Shown: in pieces, positions 36,288 through 46,441 of the stretch
Layout: every line of letters begins with the position of its first letter
Numbering within the stretch: position 1 is the stretch's first letter
Assembly (NCBI GenBank): GCA_046297495.1
Contig: JBKBIP010000002.1
Coordinates: 62,001-126,000, forward strand
DNA: 64,000 nt
From: JBKBIP01 sp046297495
GTDB taxonomy: Bacteria; Planctomycetota; Planctomycetia; Gemmatales; Gemmataceae
Direction of reading: 5' to 3'
Position numbers and translations under genes: made by a program
Notes under the pieces: model-generated
What the model was told of the DNA's origin: nothing
Seen by the model: the letters and a program-made list of their open reading frames with translations, nothing else
Database searches by the model: none

Positions 36288-36668
36288 ATGTCTTCTCCTA
36301 CTCCCGAACCGTTGCCGGCTGGTTCCAAGGCCAAGCTAACCGTGGTGCGCGGCGTCCGGGCCGGCAAGACCTACGCCCTCAAGGAGGGTATCAACTACAT
36401 CGGCCGGGAAGGTAAGTTTCCGGTGGATGTGGACCTCAGCGAGCAGGAACGGCAAATTTTCATCGACAACCGCCATGCCTGCGTCTATTTCCAGAACGGT
36501 ATGTTGGCCGTTGCCGATCCTGGCAGCAGCCGGGGCGTCTACCTCAATCGCGTCAAGCTGGCCCCCGGCAAGAAGCACCCTCTCAAGGCCGATGATGTCG
36601 TGCAGTTGGGCAACGTCGCCCTTCAGGTCAAAGTCATTCTCAAAAAGAAGACAGCGGCCCAGAAATAA
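36288..36668 (+). CDS. Forkhead-associated (FHA) domain protein
   Basis: A 126-residue protein that is essentially one FHA domain: INYIGREG (GR pair), NRHACV (the S/R..H segment), DPGSSRGVYLNR and a final VVQLGNVALQV strand. FHA domains bind phosphothreonine peptides and so act downstream of Ser/Thr kinases; the partner kinase is not adjacent. ATG 36288 follows AAAGGA by seven bases; the frame opens at 36270 but without a ribosome site. It is convergent with typA, with a large palindrome in between. Confidence 0.88.
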   Translation: MSSPTPEPLPAGSKAKLTVVRGVRAGKTYALKEGINYIGREGKFPVDVDLSEQERQIFIDNRHACVYFQNGMLAVADPGSSRGVYLNRVKLAPGKKHPLKADDVVQLGNVALQVKVILKKKTAAQK

Positions 36669-36682
36669 TAACGCGCATCATT

Positions 36683-36733
36683 CCGAGCACGCGGCGCCCG
36701 CAAGTGCGGCACTTGCGGGCGCCGCGTGCTCGG
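36683..36733. terminator. Perfect 25-bp inverted repeat between convergent genes
   Basis: The 51-base element is perfectly symmetric about 36708: 25-base arms (CCGAGCACGCGGCGCCCGCA at the left outer end) with a one-base centre. It lies 14 bases after the FHA stop and 24 before the typA stop. Flanking T/A is modest (TCTTTCC on the right). A bidirectional terminator is likely, but such perfect GC-rich arms could also serve as a protein-binding or recombination site. Confidence 0.6.
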
Positions 36734-36757
36734 CGCATCTTTCCTGCCGAGGTAATG

Positions 36758-38575
36758 TCACGCCTGTTGCCGCGCATAGCGTTTGCGGTCGTTTTCCTTA
36801 AGGAAGATTTTCCGCAGGCGTATCGCGCTCGGAGTGACTTCGACTAGCTCATCCTCTTCGATGTATTCCAGGGCCAGCTCCAAGGTCATCTGCCGCGGCG
36901 GTTTGAGGATGATTCCCTTTTCCGCCGTCGAGGCGCGGATGTTGGTCAGTTTCTTCTCGCGGCACACGTTCACCGGCAAGTCGTTGTCGCGGCAGTGTTC
37001 GCCGACGATTTGCCCTTCGTACACCTGCTCGCCAGCGGCGACGAACAGCACGCCGCGCTCTTGCAGGTTCTCCAAGGCGTAGGCGGTCGCCCGGCCGGTC
37101 TCCGTGGACACCATGACGCCATTGACCCGCGCCGGGATGGTGCCCCGCACCGGCTGATAATCGTGGAAATTGTGGTGCATGATCGCTTGGCCGCTGGTGG
37201 CGTTGAGCAGCCGCGTGCGCAGACCGATCAGGCCGCGCGCCGGGATGGTGAATTCCACGTGCGTCATTTCGCCGCGTGTGTCCATCTTAAGACACTCAGC
37301 CCGGCGGTTGCCCACCAGCTCCATGACGGCCCCGACCGAGCCAGCAGGCACCTCGATGACCAGATATTCAATCGGTTCCAGCGTTTGGCCCTCGGCTTCC
37401 TTGGTGATGACGCGCGGTTTGCCGACCGACAGCTCATACCCTTCGCGGCGCATGTTCTCCAACAGAATCGACAAGTGCAACAGCCCGCGCCCGGAAACGT
37501 GGAACTCGTCGCGGCGTTCGGTACTCTCCTTCACGCGCAGGGCGACGTTCGATTCCAACTCCTTGAACAGCCGTTCGCGCAGCTGCCGCGACGTGACATA
37601 ATCGCCATCTTGCCCGACAAAGGGGGAATCGTTGATGCGGAAGATCATATCCAGCGTCGGCTCATCGACCTGAATCGGCGGCAGCGCGACGGCGTTGTCG
37701 AGATCAGCGACGGTGTCGCCGATGTCCACATCTTCCAGACCGACCACGGCGCACAAATCGCCGGCGCTGACTTCATCGGTTTCCATTCGGCCCAGACGAT
37801 CAAAGACATAGAGTTGAGCGATGTTATCCTCAATGCGTTTGCCATCCCGTTTGAGCAAGGCGATGCGCTGCCCCTTGCGAATCTTGCCAGCGAAGACCCG
37901 GCCAATACCGATGCGCCCCACGTAGTCGCTGTAATCCAGCGTGACGATGAGCATTTGCAACGGGGCCTCCACATCCACCACCGGGGGGGGGACATGGTTC
38001 AAAATGGCGTCGTACAAGGGGCGAATGTCCACTGCTGGCACCGCCAAATCGGTCGTGGCGATCCCATCGCGGCCCGAAGCGTAAATCGTCGGGAAATCGA
38101 GCGTGGCATCGTCGGCCCCCAGTTCGACGAACAGATCGAAGACGGCGTTGAGCACCTCGACGGGGCGGGCGTCGCCGCGGTCGATCTTGTTGATGACTAC
38201 GATGGGCCGCAAGCCGAACTCGAACGCCTTGCGCAGCACGAAGCGCGTCTGCGGCAACGGCCCCTCGGCAGCATCGACCAGCAGCAGGGCGCCGTCGGCC
38301 ATCTTCAAGACGCGCTCCACCTCGCCGCCGAAATCGGCGTGGCCAGGCGTGTCGATGATGTTCACCTTCGTCCCGCCCAACGTTAGGGCGATGTTCTTGG
38401 CCAAAATGGTGATGCCGCGCTGTCGTTCCAGCTCGTTGGAATCGAGAATGCACTCGCCGCGTAATTCACTGTCCCGAAACAAGCCGGACTGGCGCATCAA
38501 TTGATCAACCAGAGTGGTTTTGCCATGATCCACATGAGCGATAATGGCGACATTACGAATATCAGTACGTTGCAT
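36758..38575 (-). CDS. typA: Translational GTPase TypA/BipA
   Basis: 605 residues, the usual length. GTPase motifs are intact: G1 AHVDHGKTTL, switch region RGITI, G3 DTPGHADFGGE and G4 NKID. The C-terminal part carries the EF-G-like beta-barrel and TypA-specific end (RGLIGLRTRLLNATSGQAIMHH, LTNIRAS, LELALEYIEEDELVEVTP). It binds ribosomes and assists assembly and stress adaptation at low temperature. A possible promoter lies at 38650-38676. It is a single gene. Confidence 0.97.
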   Translation of the reverse strand: MQRTDIRNVAIIAHVDHGKTTLVDQLMRQSGLFRDSELRGECILDSNELERQRGITILAKNIALTLGGTKVNIIDTPGHADFGGEVERVLKMADGALLLVDAAEGPLPQTRFVLRKAFEFGLRPIVVINKIDRGDARPVEVLNAVFDLFVELGADDATLDFPTIYASGRDGIATTDLAVPAVDIRPLYDAILNHVPPPVVDVEAPLQMLIVTLDYSDYVGRIGIGRVFAGKIRKGQRIALLKRDGKRIEDNIAQLYVFDRLGRMETDEVSAGDLCAVVGLEDVDIGDTVADLDNAVALPPIQVDEPTLDMIFRINDSPFVGQDGDYVTSRQLRERLFKELESNVALRVKESTERRDEFHVSGRGLLHLSILLENMRREGYELSVGKPRVITKEAEGQTLEPIEYLVIEVPAGSVGAVMELVGNRRAECLKMDTRGEMTHVEFTIPARGLIGLRTRLLNATSGQAIMHHNFHDYQPVRGTIPARVNGVMVSTETGRATAYALENLQERGVLFVAAGEQVYEGQIVGEHCRDNDLPVNVCREKKLTNIRASTAEKGIILKPPRQMTLELALEYIEEDELVEVTPSAIRLRKIFLKENDRKRYARQQA

Positions 38576-38905
38576 GAATGAATCTCAAAAAACGCAATCG
38601 TTGGTGTTCGAGCAGGAGGGAAAGTCCTGTTCCCCAGGTTGGATAGTGTATTATAGAGAGTTCGGTCCAGGGCCAAGTAGCGCCGCCCCATCCTCCGCCT
38701 CATCACGGTTTGGGAAAACGGACGAAAGCTCTGGCGGCTCTTTCTTGCCGGAGTAATCGTATTCTGACCATTCCGCCGCTATCCAATGAGATGACATACT
38801 TTCACGCAAAAGCGCGCGTCACGAACAAACCGTGGCATTGCTTGGTATTCAGCTCCGTTCACGGGGCTGAGGGAAGCGGTGGGAATTGCTCAATCGGCTT
38901 TGCCC
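38576..38905. other. 330-bp intergenic region between asnS and typA
   Basis: Both neighbours are on the minus strand, so this holds the typA promoter and the asnS transcript end is elsewhere. Apart from the candidate promoter at 38650-38676 I find no gene, palindrome or repeat. Short in-frame openings here have no coding character. Confidence 0.45.
38650..38676 (-). promoter_or_regulatory. Putative sigma-70 promoter of typA
   Basis: On the minus strand TATAAT (38655-38650) is preceded by TTGGCC (38676-38671) at 15 bases, a short but usable spacing. The implied leader is about 65 bases. Confidence 0.35.
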
Positions 38906-40297
<1,392 letters not shown>

Positions 40298-40343
40298 GTG
40301 CGTTCCTTTGCTTTCCGTCGATGAATTGGTTCGGATATGAGTG

Positions 40344-40349
40344 ATTATA
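40344..40349 (-). promoter_or_regulatory. Putative -10 box upstream of asnS
   Basis: On the minus strand the sequence is TGGGTATAATC, about 47 bases before the asnS start. No good -35 hexamer is seen at 16-18 bases, so it may need an activator or be fortuitous. Confidence 0.32.
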
Positions 40350-40362
40350 CCCAGGAAACGGC

Positions 40363-40408
40363 AGGCAGGCGCGGGGCGGAAGAGTTTCCGCGAAGTCTGC
40401 GCCTGCCT
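40363..40408. terminator. Nested hairpin after the M20 amidohydrolase gene
   Basis: AGGCAGGCGC (40363-40372) pairs with GCGCCTGCCT (40399-40408); inside, GCGGAA and TTCCGC form a second stem. It lies about 32 bases past the stop at 40440 and just upstream of the asnS -10 box, so it probably ends the upstream transcript. Confidence 0.45.
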
Positions 40409-40439
40409 TCCCAACGCGAACCGCTCCAGGGCGAGCCGT

Positions 40440-41804
40440 TTACTCCGCTTCCTTGCCCAGCAAATCCAACACCGCCAAAGTCATGGCCAGGACGCCTGTT
40501 TCCAGGGTCGGCTTCGGGATGGGGTAGTAGCTGTCCGAGTGGGCCGAAGGCAAGGGGCGGCCATTGGGTCGGCGCGATTCGGCCACGCGCTCCGGGGGGA
40601 CGGTGCCGAGGAAGAAATAGCAGCTGGTGACGCCAGCACGTCCATAGCGGCTGAAGTCCTCGCCCCCCATCGACATGGGGCGTTCGTGGACCTTGTCCTC
40701 GCTCAGCGCCGCGCGGAAGACGGACATCAAACGGCGTGTCAGTTCCGGGTCATTGTACAGGGCCGGGGTGAACTCGCCGGGGTCGATCTTGACGACCGGT
40801 TCCGGCGCCCGGGCGCCCAAGGCGGCGGCCTTGGCGATGCGGGCGATGCTCTCCAGCACTTCCTTGCGGACGTCATCCTTGGTGGTGCGGACGGTCAGTT
40901 GCAGCTTCACTTCGTTGGGGATGATGTTGTGCTTGGTACCGCCGTGGATGGAGCCGACCGTGACCACCACCGGATCATTGGGGTTGCGCTCCCGGCTGAC
41001 AATCGTTTGTAAATCGAGGATGATCCGGGCCGCCAAAACGATGGGGTCGATGGTCGCATGCGGCGCGGCGCCGTGCCCGCCTCGCCCCCGGACCATGATG
41101 TCCACCGAATCGACGTTGGCCTGCATCAAGCCCTCGCGGTAGTTGATGGTGCCGTGCGGAAAGCGGGCGTCACAGTGCAGGCCGAGGGCGAAATCCGGTT
41201 TCGGCCAGCGTTTGAATAGGCCGTCGTCCAACATCATGCGGGCGCCGGCGCCGATCTCTTCCGCCGGCTGACCGACGCACATCAACGTCCCTCGCCATTG
41301 GTCCTTCAGAGCCATCAACATGCGGGACGTACCAATTAAATTTGCCATATTGATGTCATGACCGCAGGCGTGCATGACACCGACCTCGTTGCCGGCGCGG
41401 TCGCGCGTTTTCACTTTGCTGGCATAGGGAAGTCCGGTTTGCTCGACGATGGGCAAGCCATCCATGTCAGCCCGTACCATCACGATTGGCCCCGGTCCGT
41501 TCTTGAAGATGCCAACCACGCCATGCCCGCCAACGCCGGTGGTGACATCGAAACCCAGACTTTGCAATTCCTTGGCCAAGCGAGCGGCGGTTTCCTTTTC
41601 CTCCAGCGACAACTCCGGGTGAGCGTGCAGGTGCTTATAGAGTGCCACCAAATCATCAATTTCTTGAGCCAACAGGGTTTCAATGGCTTGTTTGCGTTCC
41701 GCGACGAGGGACTTATTGGTGGCCTCCCCTGCGCCGGCAGCGGGCGCGAGGAACCCGCAACACATCATGACAATGGTTAGAGTTTGGATGAAACGCGCAT
41801 ACAT
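40440..41804 (-). CDS. Exported M20-family amidohydrolase
   Basis: A 454-residue protein with signal peptide (cleavage near AAGAG, residue 25) and the M20D/hippurate hydrolase fold. Metal and catalytic motifs: RADMDGLP, HACGHD, PAEEIGAGARMM and MGGEDFSRYG; RHLHAHPELSLEEKET-type N-terminus is canonical (here YKHLHAHPE). Members remove acyl groups from N-acyl amino acids or deacylate indole conjugates. Export makes a scavenging role likely. It is separated from the downstream asnS by a hairpin and from the esterase by 126 bp. Confidence 0.92.
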   Translation of the reverse strand: MYARFIQTLTIVMMCCGFLAPAAGAGEATNKSLVAERKQAIETLLAQEIDDLVALYKHLHAHPELSLEEKETAARLAKELQSLGFDVTTGVGGHGVVGIFKNGPGPIVMVRADMDGLPIVEQTGLPYASKVKTRDRAGNEVGVMHACGHDINMANLIGTSRMLMALKDQWRGTLMCVGQPAEEIGAGARMMLDDGLFKRWPKPDFALGLHCDARFPHGTINYREGLMQANVDSVDIMVRGRGGHGAAPHATIDPIVLAARIILDLQTIVSRERNPNDPVVVTVGSIHGGTKHNIIPNEVKLQLTVRTTKDDVRKEVLESIARIAKAAALGARAPEPVVKIDPGEFTPALYNDPELTRRLMSVFRAALSEDKVHERPMSMGGEDFSRYGRAGVTSCYFFLGTVPPERVAESRRPNGRPLPSAHSDSYYPIPKPTLETGVLAMTLAVLDLLGKEAE

Positions 41805-41854
41805 GGCATCTCCTTTTCAAGGAAGGTTCGCTCAGGAGATTATCCGAAAAATCC

Positions 41855-41876
41855 GCCCCAGGGGCTAACGCCCCTG
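41855..41876. repeat. Short GC palindrome
   Basis: CCCAGGGGC (41855-41863) and GCCCCTGGG (41868-41876) with loop TAAC. A related but shorter CCCC..GGGG element follows near 41890. The core GGGGCTAACGCCCC resembles dispersed palindromes of planctomycete genomes. It lies between two minus-strand genes and may also end a transcript. Confidence 0.5.
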
Positions 41877-41930
41877 GGACTATGAACTATCGCCCCTTAC
41901 GGGGTTGATCGGACAGCCTCTAAACAGTCC

Positions 41931-44048
41931 TCAGGGCCGCGCTGTCAGTGTCAACTGCTGGTCGGCTTTGTGTTTCTGGTAGGCGGCGCGGCAGGGGGCA
42001 TACGTTTGTTCCAACACGGTTTGCGCGACCGGCTTCTGGACGGCATCGACGGTGGAGCGGATGGTCAACGGGCGCGGCGCCAGCCGGGCGGCTAGGTCGG
42101 GAAGATCGTACACCGCCAACGCTCCCGGCACGACGTTGGACAGCTGATCGTAACTAATCGGCGTCCGCACGACGTTCGACCAGGACAGCAGCGAACCATC
42201 CAGCGTCAGTTGCTGGATGCGCGGCTCCAGGAAGGCGGCGTGCAAGGCGACCGGTCCCGCCACGCCGACGCCGACGAGGTGCAAGGGGGTGTCTTTGTTG
42301 GTCGGCGCGTTGGCCACATAATCCACGACAGCGAGCAGGTCATACACGCGCTGTCCCAACAGGGGACGATTCAAGTGGAGGGACAAGAAAGAATCCTTGT
42401 ACTCTGGGCCGAAGTAACTCGGCTTACCTGTGTCGCGGGGACCGGGAGCGGTTTCGCCGAGGCCGCGCGGGTCCAGGGCCAACACGCGCTGCCCCGCTTT
42501 GACGAACTGCTCAATAGGTCCACCCGGAGCGGCCCCCGCACCCTTGCCCTCGCCGTTGACATACAGCACCAGCGGGGCAGACGGTTTCATCTGCTTCGGC
42601 GTGTATTCCAGGGCGGGAACTTGAATGCCTTTTTCCGTCACGAACCGGAGCTTGCGCAGTTGATAGTCGGGGTGTTCCGCCGCTTGTTGGTCGAGCAAGC
42701 GGGCCGATGGAATCTTGTCAGGAATGGCGATAAGCTGTCGTACTCGGTCTTGGAAATCATCCAGACGGAGCTTGGCTTGCAACTGGCTGCGTTGTGTCGC
42801 CAATTCCTGCTCTCGCTCAGCATTGAGGTCAAAGACCGACTTCCCCTGAAAATCCTCCAGCACTTGCCCGGTGCGCGTGCATTGCAGCTGTGGGTCGGTG
42901 AAGACCGGGAATTCGCCTTCGGTGGCCGCGTCGTCGATCCCTTGCAGCCAGCGCCGCATCCAGCGCAAGATGGCTTCGCGCTGCGGTTGGGGGTAGCCGT
43001 GCGTGGTGTCGTATTCAAACAGATCGATCCGTTCGCCATGTCCCAGCACGCCATAAATGCGCTTGGCTTCGCGGAAGCTGGTCCAGGTCCCCTGAATGTC
43101 AAAGAAATCGCGCGTGGCGGCGCAGATGAGGGTCGGCTTGGGGGCGCGCATCGTCAGATAATCGGCGTGGTCCATGCCGAACGCGACTTGCCCGGTGATG
43201 TTCTGCTCGGCGTCTTGGGGGCCGAGAGTGGCGAACAAGCGTTCCAGCGAGGTGATGTAGCAGGACGGGGCGGCGGCGAGGATGCGGTCATCCAGGGCCA
43301 TCAAGTACGATGTCAACGTCCCGCCACCGGAAACACCGGTGCAGCCCAGACGTTTTGGGTCAATCTCCGGCCGGCTGGCCAGGTAGTCGAGGCTACGGAT
43401 GCCGTCCCAAACGCGATAGCTGGCCGTGTTCTGGCCGATCAGCAAGGCACCGATACCGGTCATGGTGTGTTCGGAGGTGCTACCGGCAATCGCGGCTTTG
43501 CCCTGATTGTCGAGCAGCTGTCGGCGTTCCCCCTGGCCGATGGGATCATAGCATAGAGCGGCGATGCCATGCTTGGCCAACGCGATGCCCATGCGCTGAT
43601 ACGAAACCGATGCCTTGCCGTTGGCGCTGTGGCCGCACGGCAGGATCACGCCGGGAAATGGCCCCTTTCCCACCGGTAAGTACAAGTTAGCGGTGACATG
43701 ATGTTGTGGCCGGCTTTCGTAGATGACCCGTTCTAAAATGAAGCCATCGTGGTTTTCCGAACCAACCACTTTGGCATTGAGCGGCGTCTTGTCGGGAAAA
43801 CCGCCCAAGGCGGCGATGAAACGCTCACGCAACTCCTGCTGCCGGCGCCGCACATCCTCCGGCGTTTTCAGCCCGGCAATCGCCTGGCGGCGGACGTCAA
43901 ACTGTTTGCCAGTCTCGCCGAGCAGGAACGTCTGAAGCAGGCGTCGCGGCGGCCCGCCCTCCACCGCCGCCGGCAGTACGTTGCGATTGTCCTGGGCCAA
44001 CGTCAAAGAGGCACCACACAGCAAGCAGGCAAAACTAAGTCGCCACAT
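41931..44048 (-). CDS. Exported two-domain alpha/beta hydrolase (acetyl xylan esterase-like)
   Basis: 705 residues with signal peptide (cleavage near TLAQ, residue 19). The first hydrolase domain has nucleophile Ser240 in GVSGGG, an acid in ATRDFFD and His in DTTHGYPQ. It begins with the YLPVGKGPFPGVILPCGHS pattern of carbohydrate esterase family 7/15-like enzymes. The second half (about 500-705) repeats the hydrolase fold (LVLYVNGEGKGAG, RVLALDPRGLGET) but lacks a clear GxSxG, so it is probably a degenerate copy. It would deacylate plant or algal polysaccharides outside the cell. It lies 113 bp after the Gfo/Idh gene. Confidence 0.82.
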   Translation of the reverse strand: MWRLSFACLLCGASLTLAQDNRNVLPAAVEGGPPRRLLQTFLLGETGKQFDVRRQAIAGLKTPEDVRRRQQELRERFIAALGGFPDKTPLNAKVVGSENHDGFILERVIYESRPQHHVTANLYLPVGKGPFPGVILPCGHSANGKASVSYQRMGIALAKHGIAALCYDPIGQGERRQLLDNQGKAAIAGSTSEHTMTGIGALLIGQNTASYRVWDGIRSLDYLASRPEIDPKRLGCTGVSGGGTLTSYLMALDDRILAAAPSCYITSLERLFATLGPQDAEQNITGQVAFGMDHADYLTMRAPKPTLICAATRDFFDIQGTWTSFREAKRIYGVLGHGERIDLFEYDTTHGYPQPQREAILRWMRRWLQGIDDAATEGEFPVFTDPQLQCTRTGQVLEDFQGKSVFDLNAEREQELATQRSQLQAKLRLDDFQDRVRQLIAIPDKIPSARLLDQQAAEHPDYQLRKLRFVTEKGIQVPALEYTPKQMKPSAPLVLYVNGEGKGAGAAPGGPIEQFVKAGQRVLALDPRGLGETAPGPRDTGKPSYFGPEYKDSFLSLHLNRPLLGQRVYDLLAVVDYVANAPTNKDTPLHLVGVGVAGPVALHAAFLEPRIQQLTLDGSLLSWSNVVRTPISYDQLSNVVPGALAVYDLPDLAARLAPRPLTIRSTVDAVQKPVAQTVLEQTYAPCRAAYQKHKADQQLTLTARP

Positions 44049-44110
44049 AATGAATGCTCACTTTCCAGGAGAGAGTATCAAGGGGTAGGAAGTGAAACAG
44101 GATTTCGTGA

Positions 44111-44154
44111 GATTCATCGTTTCGCGCACGCTCTCCTGCGCGAAACGATGAATC
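44111..44154. repeat. Intergenic palindrome, family A copy 1
   Basis: The arms GATTCATCGTTTCGCGCA (44111-44128) and TGCGCGAAACGATGAATC (44137-44154) are perfect over 18 bp with an 8-base loop. The same arms recur at 48373-48418 and, diverged, at 51105-51154. It lies in the 113-bp gap between two minus-strand genes. Confidence 0.75.
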
Positions 44155-44161
44155 GATTGTC

Positions 44162-45457
44162 TCACCGAAACTTCGTCTGCCCCGGCATGGCGACCGGCGG
44201 GACAGACAGTTCGAGATTCCAGTCGTAGCGCGGCGGGGTCAAATCTTCGGTGGAATGCAACGCTTGCTCCCAGGTGATTTGTTGCCCGGTGTAAGCGGCC
44301 ATGCGGCCCATGATCGCCAGCAACGTGCTCTTGGCCATGTAGTCGCCGTTGTTGATCGGTTCACCGCCACGGATGCTGGCGAACAATTCGTCATGCTCCG
44401 TTTGATAGAAATTGTCCCCCTTTTCACGGAATTGCCAAGGGGTAGGTCCTTCGATGGCCAGCCGGCGTTCGGAAATCTCGGCGACCCCCTTGGAGCCATA
44501 AGCGTACGCGCTAATGTCATTCTTGCAGCCGACTTGCTGGCGGCAATTGCTGAACAGCTTGGCGCCATTCTCATATTCATAGATCACCGAGAAATGGTCA
44601 TAGATATGTCCAAACTCCGGCCCGGTGCGGACTTGCCGCCCCCCCAGGCCGATGGCTTTGATGGGATACTGATTGTTCATGGCCCAGGAGCAAACATCGA
44701 GATAATGGACGTGCTGTTCGACGTTGAAATCGCCGGACAGCCAGGTGAAGTAGTACCAGTTGCGCATCTGCCAAACCATGTCCGACCAGTCCGGCTGACG
44801 TTCCTTGACCCAAATCCGGCCCCGGTAATCATTTGCCTGTAGCACGCGAATGTCGCCAATGGCCCCATCATGGATGCGCTGCATCGCTTGCCGATAGCCT
44901 TTGGAATAGCGCAGGCACAACCCGGAGACCACAGATAGCCCTTTCTTTTTCGCCTCGGCGCAGCTCGCCAGCACGGAGCGCACGCCAGGAGCATCGACAG
45001 CGACCGGCTTCTCGGCAAAGATGTGCTTGCGGGCCTCCACCGCCGCTTTCAAGTGAAGTGGGCGGAAGCCAGGCGGGGCGCACAGCAAGACGACATCGCA
45101 TAGGTCAATGACTGGCTGGTAAGCGTCAAAACCCACGAAGCAATGCTCCGGCTTGACATCGACCTTGTTCGCCACTTCCTCATCCTTGCGCAGGATATTC
45201 AAGCTATTTTGCAAGCGATCCTCGAAGGCGTCGGCCAGCGCCACCAGCTTGACGTTTGGATCGGCCTTGAGCGCCTGCACCGCCGCCCCGGTGCCGCGCC
45301 CGCCGCAGCCGATCAAGCCGACTTTCAACAAGGTGCTACCCCCCGTATGGACTGGCACGGCCAGCGCCAACGTGCTCGTCAACGCTCCCCCCACCACGGC
45401 GGAGGAAGCCATCAAGAAATCGCGGCGCGACGATTGCGGATGTTCGGTCGGGTTCAT
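44162..45457 (-). CDS. Tat-exported Gfo/Idh/MocA family oxidoreductase
   Basis: 431 residues from ATG 45457 (AGGAGA site). Tat signal SSRRDFLMAS (Arg11-Arg12 region), then an NAD(P) Rossmann motif GLIGCGGRGTG and the catalytic IFAEKPVAV. The second domain and the DFNVEQHVHYLDVCSWAMN segment are typical of the secreted glycoside oxidoreductases of planctomycetes. Such enzymes oxidise or reduce sugar hydroxyls with a tightly held cofactor. The gene is 74 bp after the DUF1080 gene, consistent with a joint 3-keto-glycoside pathway. Confidence 0.93.
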   Translation of the reverse strand: MNPTEHPQSSRRDFLMASSAVVGGALTSTLALAVPVHTGGSTLLKVGLIGCGGRGTGAAVQALKADPNVKLVALADAFEDRLQNSLNILRKDEEVANKVDVKPEHCFVGFDAYQPVIDLCDVVLLCAPPGFRPLHLKAAVEARKHIFAEKPVAVDAPGVRSVLASCAEAKKKGLSVVSGLCLRYSKGYRQAMQRIHDGAIGDIRVLQANDYRGRIWVKERQPDWSDMVWQMRNWYYFTWLSGDFNVEQHVHYLDVCSWAMNNQYPIKAIGLGGRQVRTGPEFGHIYDHFSVIYEYENGAKLFSNCRQQVGCKNDISAYAYGSKGVAEISERRLAIEGPTPWQFREKGDNFYQTEHDELFASIRGGEPINNGDYMAKSTLLAIMGRMAAYTGQQITWEQALHSTEDLTPPRYDWNLELSVPPVAMPGQTKFR

Positions 45458-45487
45458 GACAAGTCTCCTGGGATGGATGAAGTGGTT

Positions 45488-45529
45488 AGCGACGCTTCGG
45501 AGAAGCGTAACCATGCACGAAGCGTCGCT
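45488..45529. repeat. Intergenic palindrome sharing a 12-mer with 5619-5630
   Basis: AGCGACGCTTCG (45488-45499) and CGAAGCGTCGCT (45518-45529) form 12-bp perfect arms. It lies between the two genes of the DUF1080/oxidoreductase pair, three bases from the DUF1080 stop. It may stabilise the upstream message or be a mobile palindromic repeat. Confidence 0.6.
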
Positions 45530-45531
45530 CA

Positions 45532-46347
45532 TCACTTGGCTAATGGCCGCAGCTCAAACTTGCGGAACAGAATCTCAAAGCCTTCGGATTGTAACAGAAT
45601 CTTTCCCGCGCTAGGAAATACATCATAACATTCGTTGACGGTCGTGCCGTTGACGACGACGGTGATGCGGTCGCCGTCGCAGATACATTCCACACGCGTC
45701 CAATCGCCGAGCTTGCTTTCCACGTCGTTCTTGCCGCGGGTGTCGATCAACTCCTTGAAATTGGGATCGTGCAGCGACCACCAGAATTGTCTGCCAGAAT
45801 AGACGGTCGGCTTGCCCCCTTTTTGCCAGCGTGTCCGGCCATCCGGTCCCAGCACCGTATCACTGGTAAGCGTCACGGGAATGACTTTGCCATCGGCGCC
45901 AGTGCCGCGAATGACGATGAAATCGCCGACGCAGCCTTGGGCCAGCTGACATTCAATTGATGCCATCCACGCCCCCTTGCCGGCGTTGCCGTCGGGTCCG
46001 GTGGCATGCAAGAGAAGGCCGGAATTGCGCACGTACTTGGCGCCATAGGTTCGCTCGCCCCACTTGTATTCGACAATCAAGTGATAATCCTTGTACTCCT
46101 TGTCGGTGGCGACGTAGCCCATTCCCTCCCCGGATACGTGCAAGATGCCATCCTGAACGGTGAACACCTTCTTGGGATCGGCACGCTGGGAATCACGCAG
46201 CCAAGTGTAGAGACCATCGAGGTTCTTGCCGTTGAAAAGCTGAATGACTTCGGTGGGCCGAATCGGCGCCGTTTTCTGGTCATCGGCCCGCGCGGCGGGA
46301 GTCATGAAGAACGCCAAAAGCACGGGAAAAATCCAGCGGATGGTCAT
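45532..46347 (-). CDS. Secreted DUF1080 (3-keto-disaccharide hydrolase-like) protein
   Basis: A 271-residue protein with signal peptide (cleavage near AARA) and the jelly-roll of DUF1080: LFNGKNLDGLYTWLRDS at the N-terminus, WGERTYGAKYVRNSGLLLH and IECQLAQGCVGDFIVI in the core, then the WTRVECICDGDRITVVVNG end. Family members hydrolyse 3-keto-glycosides made by Gfo/Idh-type oxidoreductases. The neighbouring oxidoreductase supports that role. ATG 46347 has an AAAGGAG site seven bases upstream. Confidence 0.9.
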   Translation of the reverse strand: MTIRWIFPVLLAFFMTPAARADDQKTAPIRPTEVIQLFNGKNLDGLYTWLRDSQRADPKKVFTVQDGILHVSGEGMGYVATDKEYKDYHLIVEYKWGERTYGAKYVRNSGLLLHATGPDGNAGKGAWMASIECQLAQGCVGDFIVIRGTGADGKVIPVTLTSDTVLGPDGRTRWQKGGKPTVYSGRQFWWSLHDPNFKELIDTRGKNDVESKLGDWTRVECICDGDRITVVVNGTTVNECYDVFPSAGKILLQSEGFEILFRKFELRPLAK

Positions 46348-46366
46348 AATCAATCTCCTTTAGCCT

Positions 46367-46435
46367 GGCGAGCGGGGGGCGTTAGTCCCCTGGTTGGAGA
46401 ACCCTTCACCGGGAGCTTTACGGCCCCTGCTCGCC
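46367..46435. repeat. Large imperfect intergenic palindrome
   Basis: GGCGAGC (46367-46373) and GCTCGCC (46429-46435) close a 69-base element whose interior also pairs (GGGGGGCGTTAG against CTTTACGGCCCC, CCTGGTTGG against TCACCGGG). It fills the short gap between the acetolactate synthase stop and the DUF1080 start and resembles planctomycete intergenic repeats. Confidence 0.5.
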
Positions 46436-46441
46436 CCGATT

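Noticed and set aside
36995..38386. Long plus-strand opening antisense to typA
   Set aside because: It mirrors the high-GC wobble of typA; composition (His/Gln/Asp rich) has no domain. The same holds for 42210-43556, 57282-58439 and 33749-34970.
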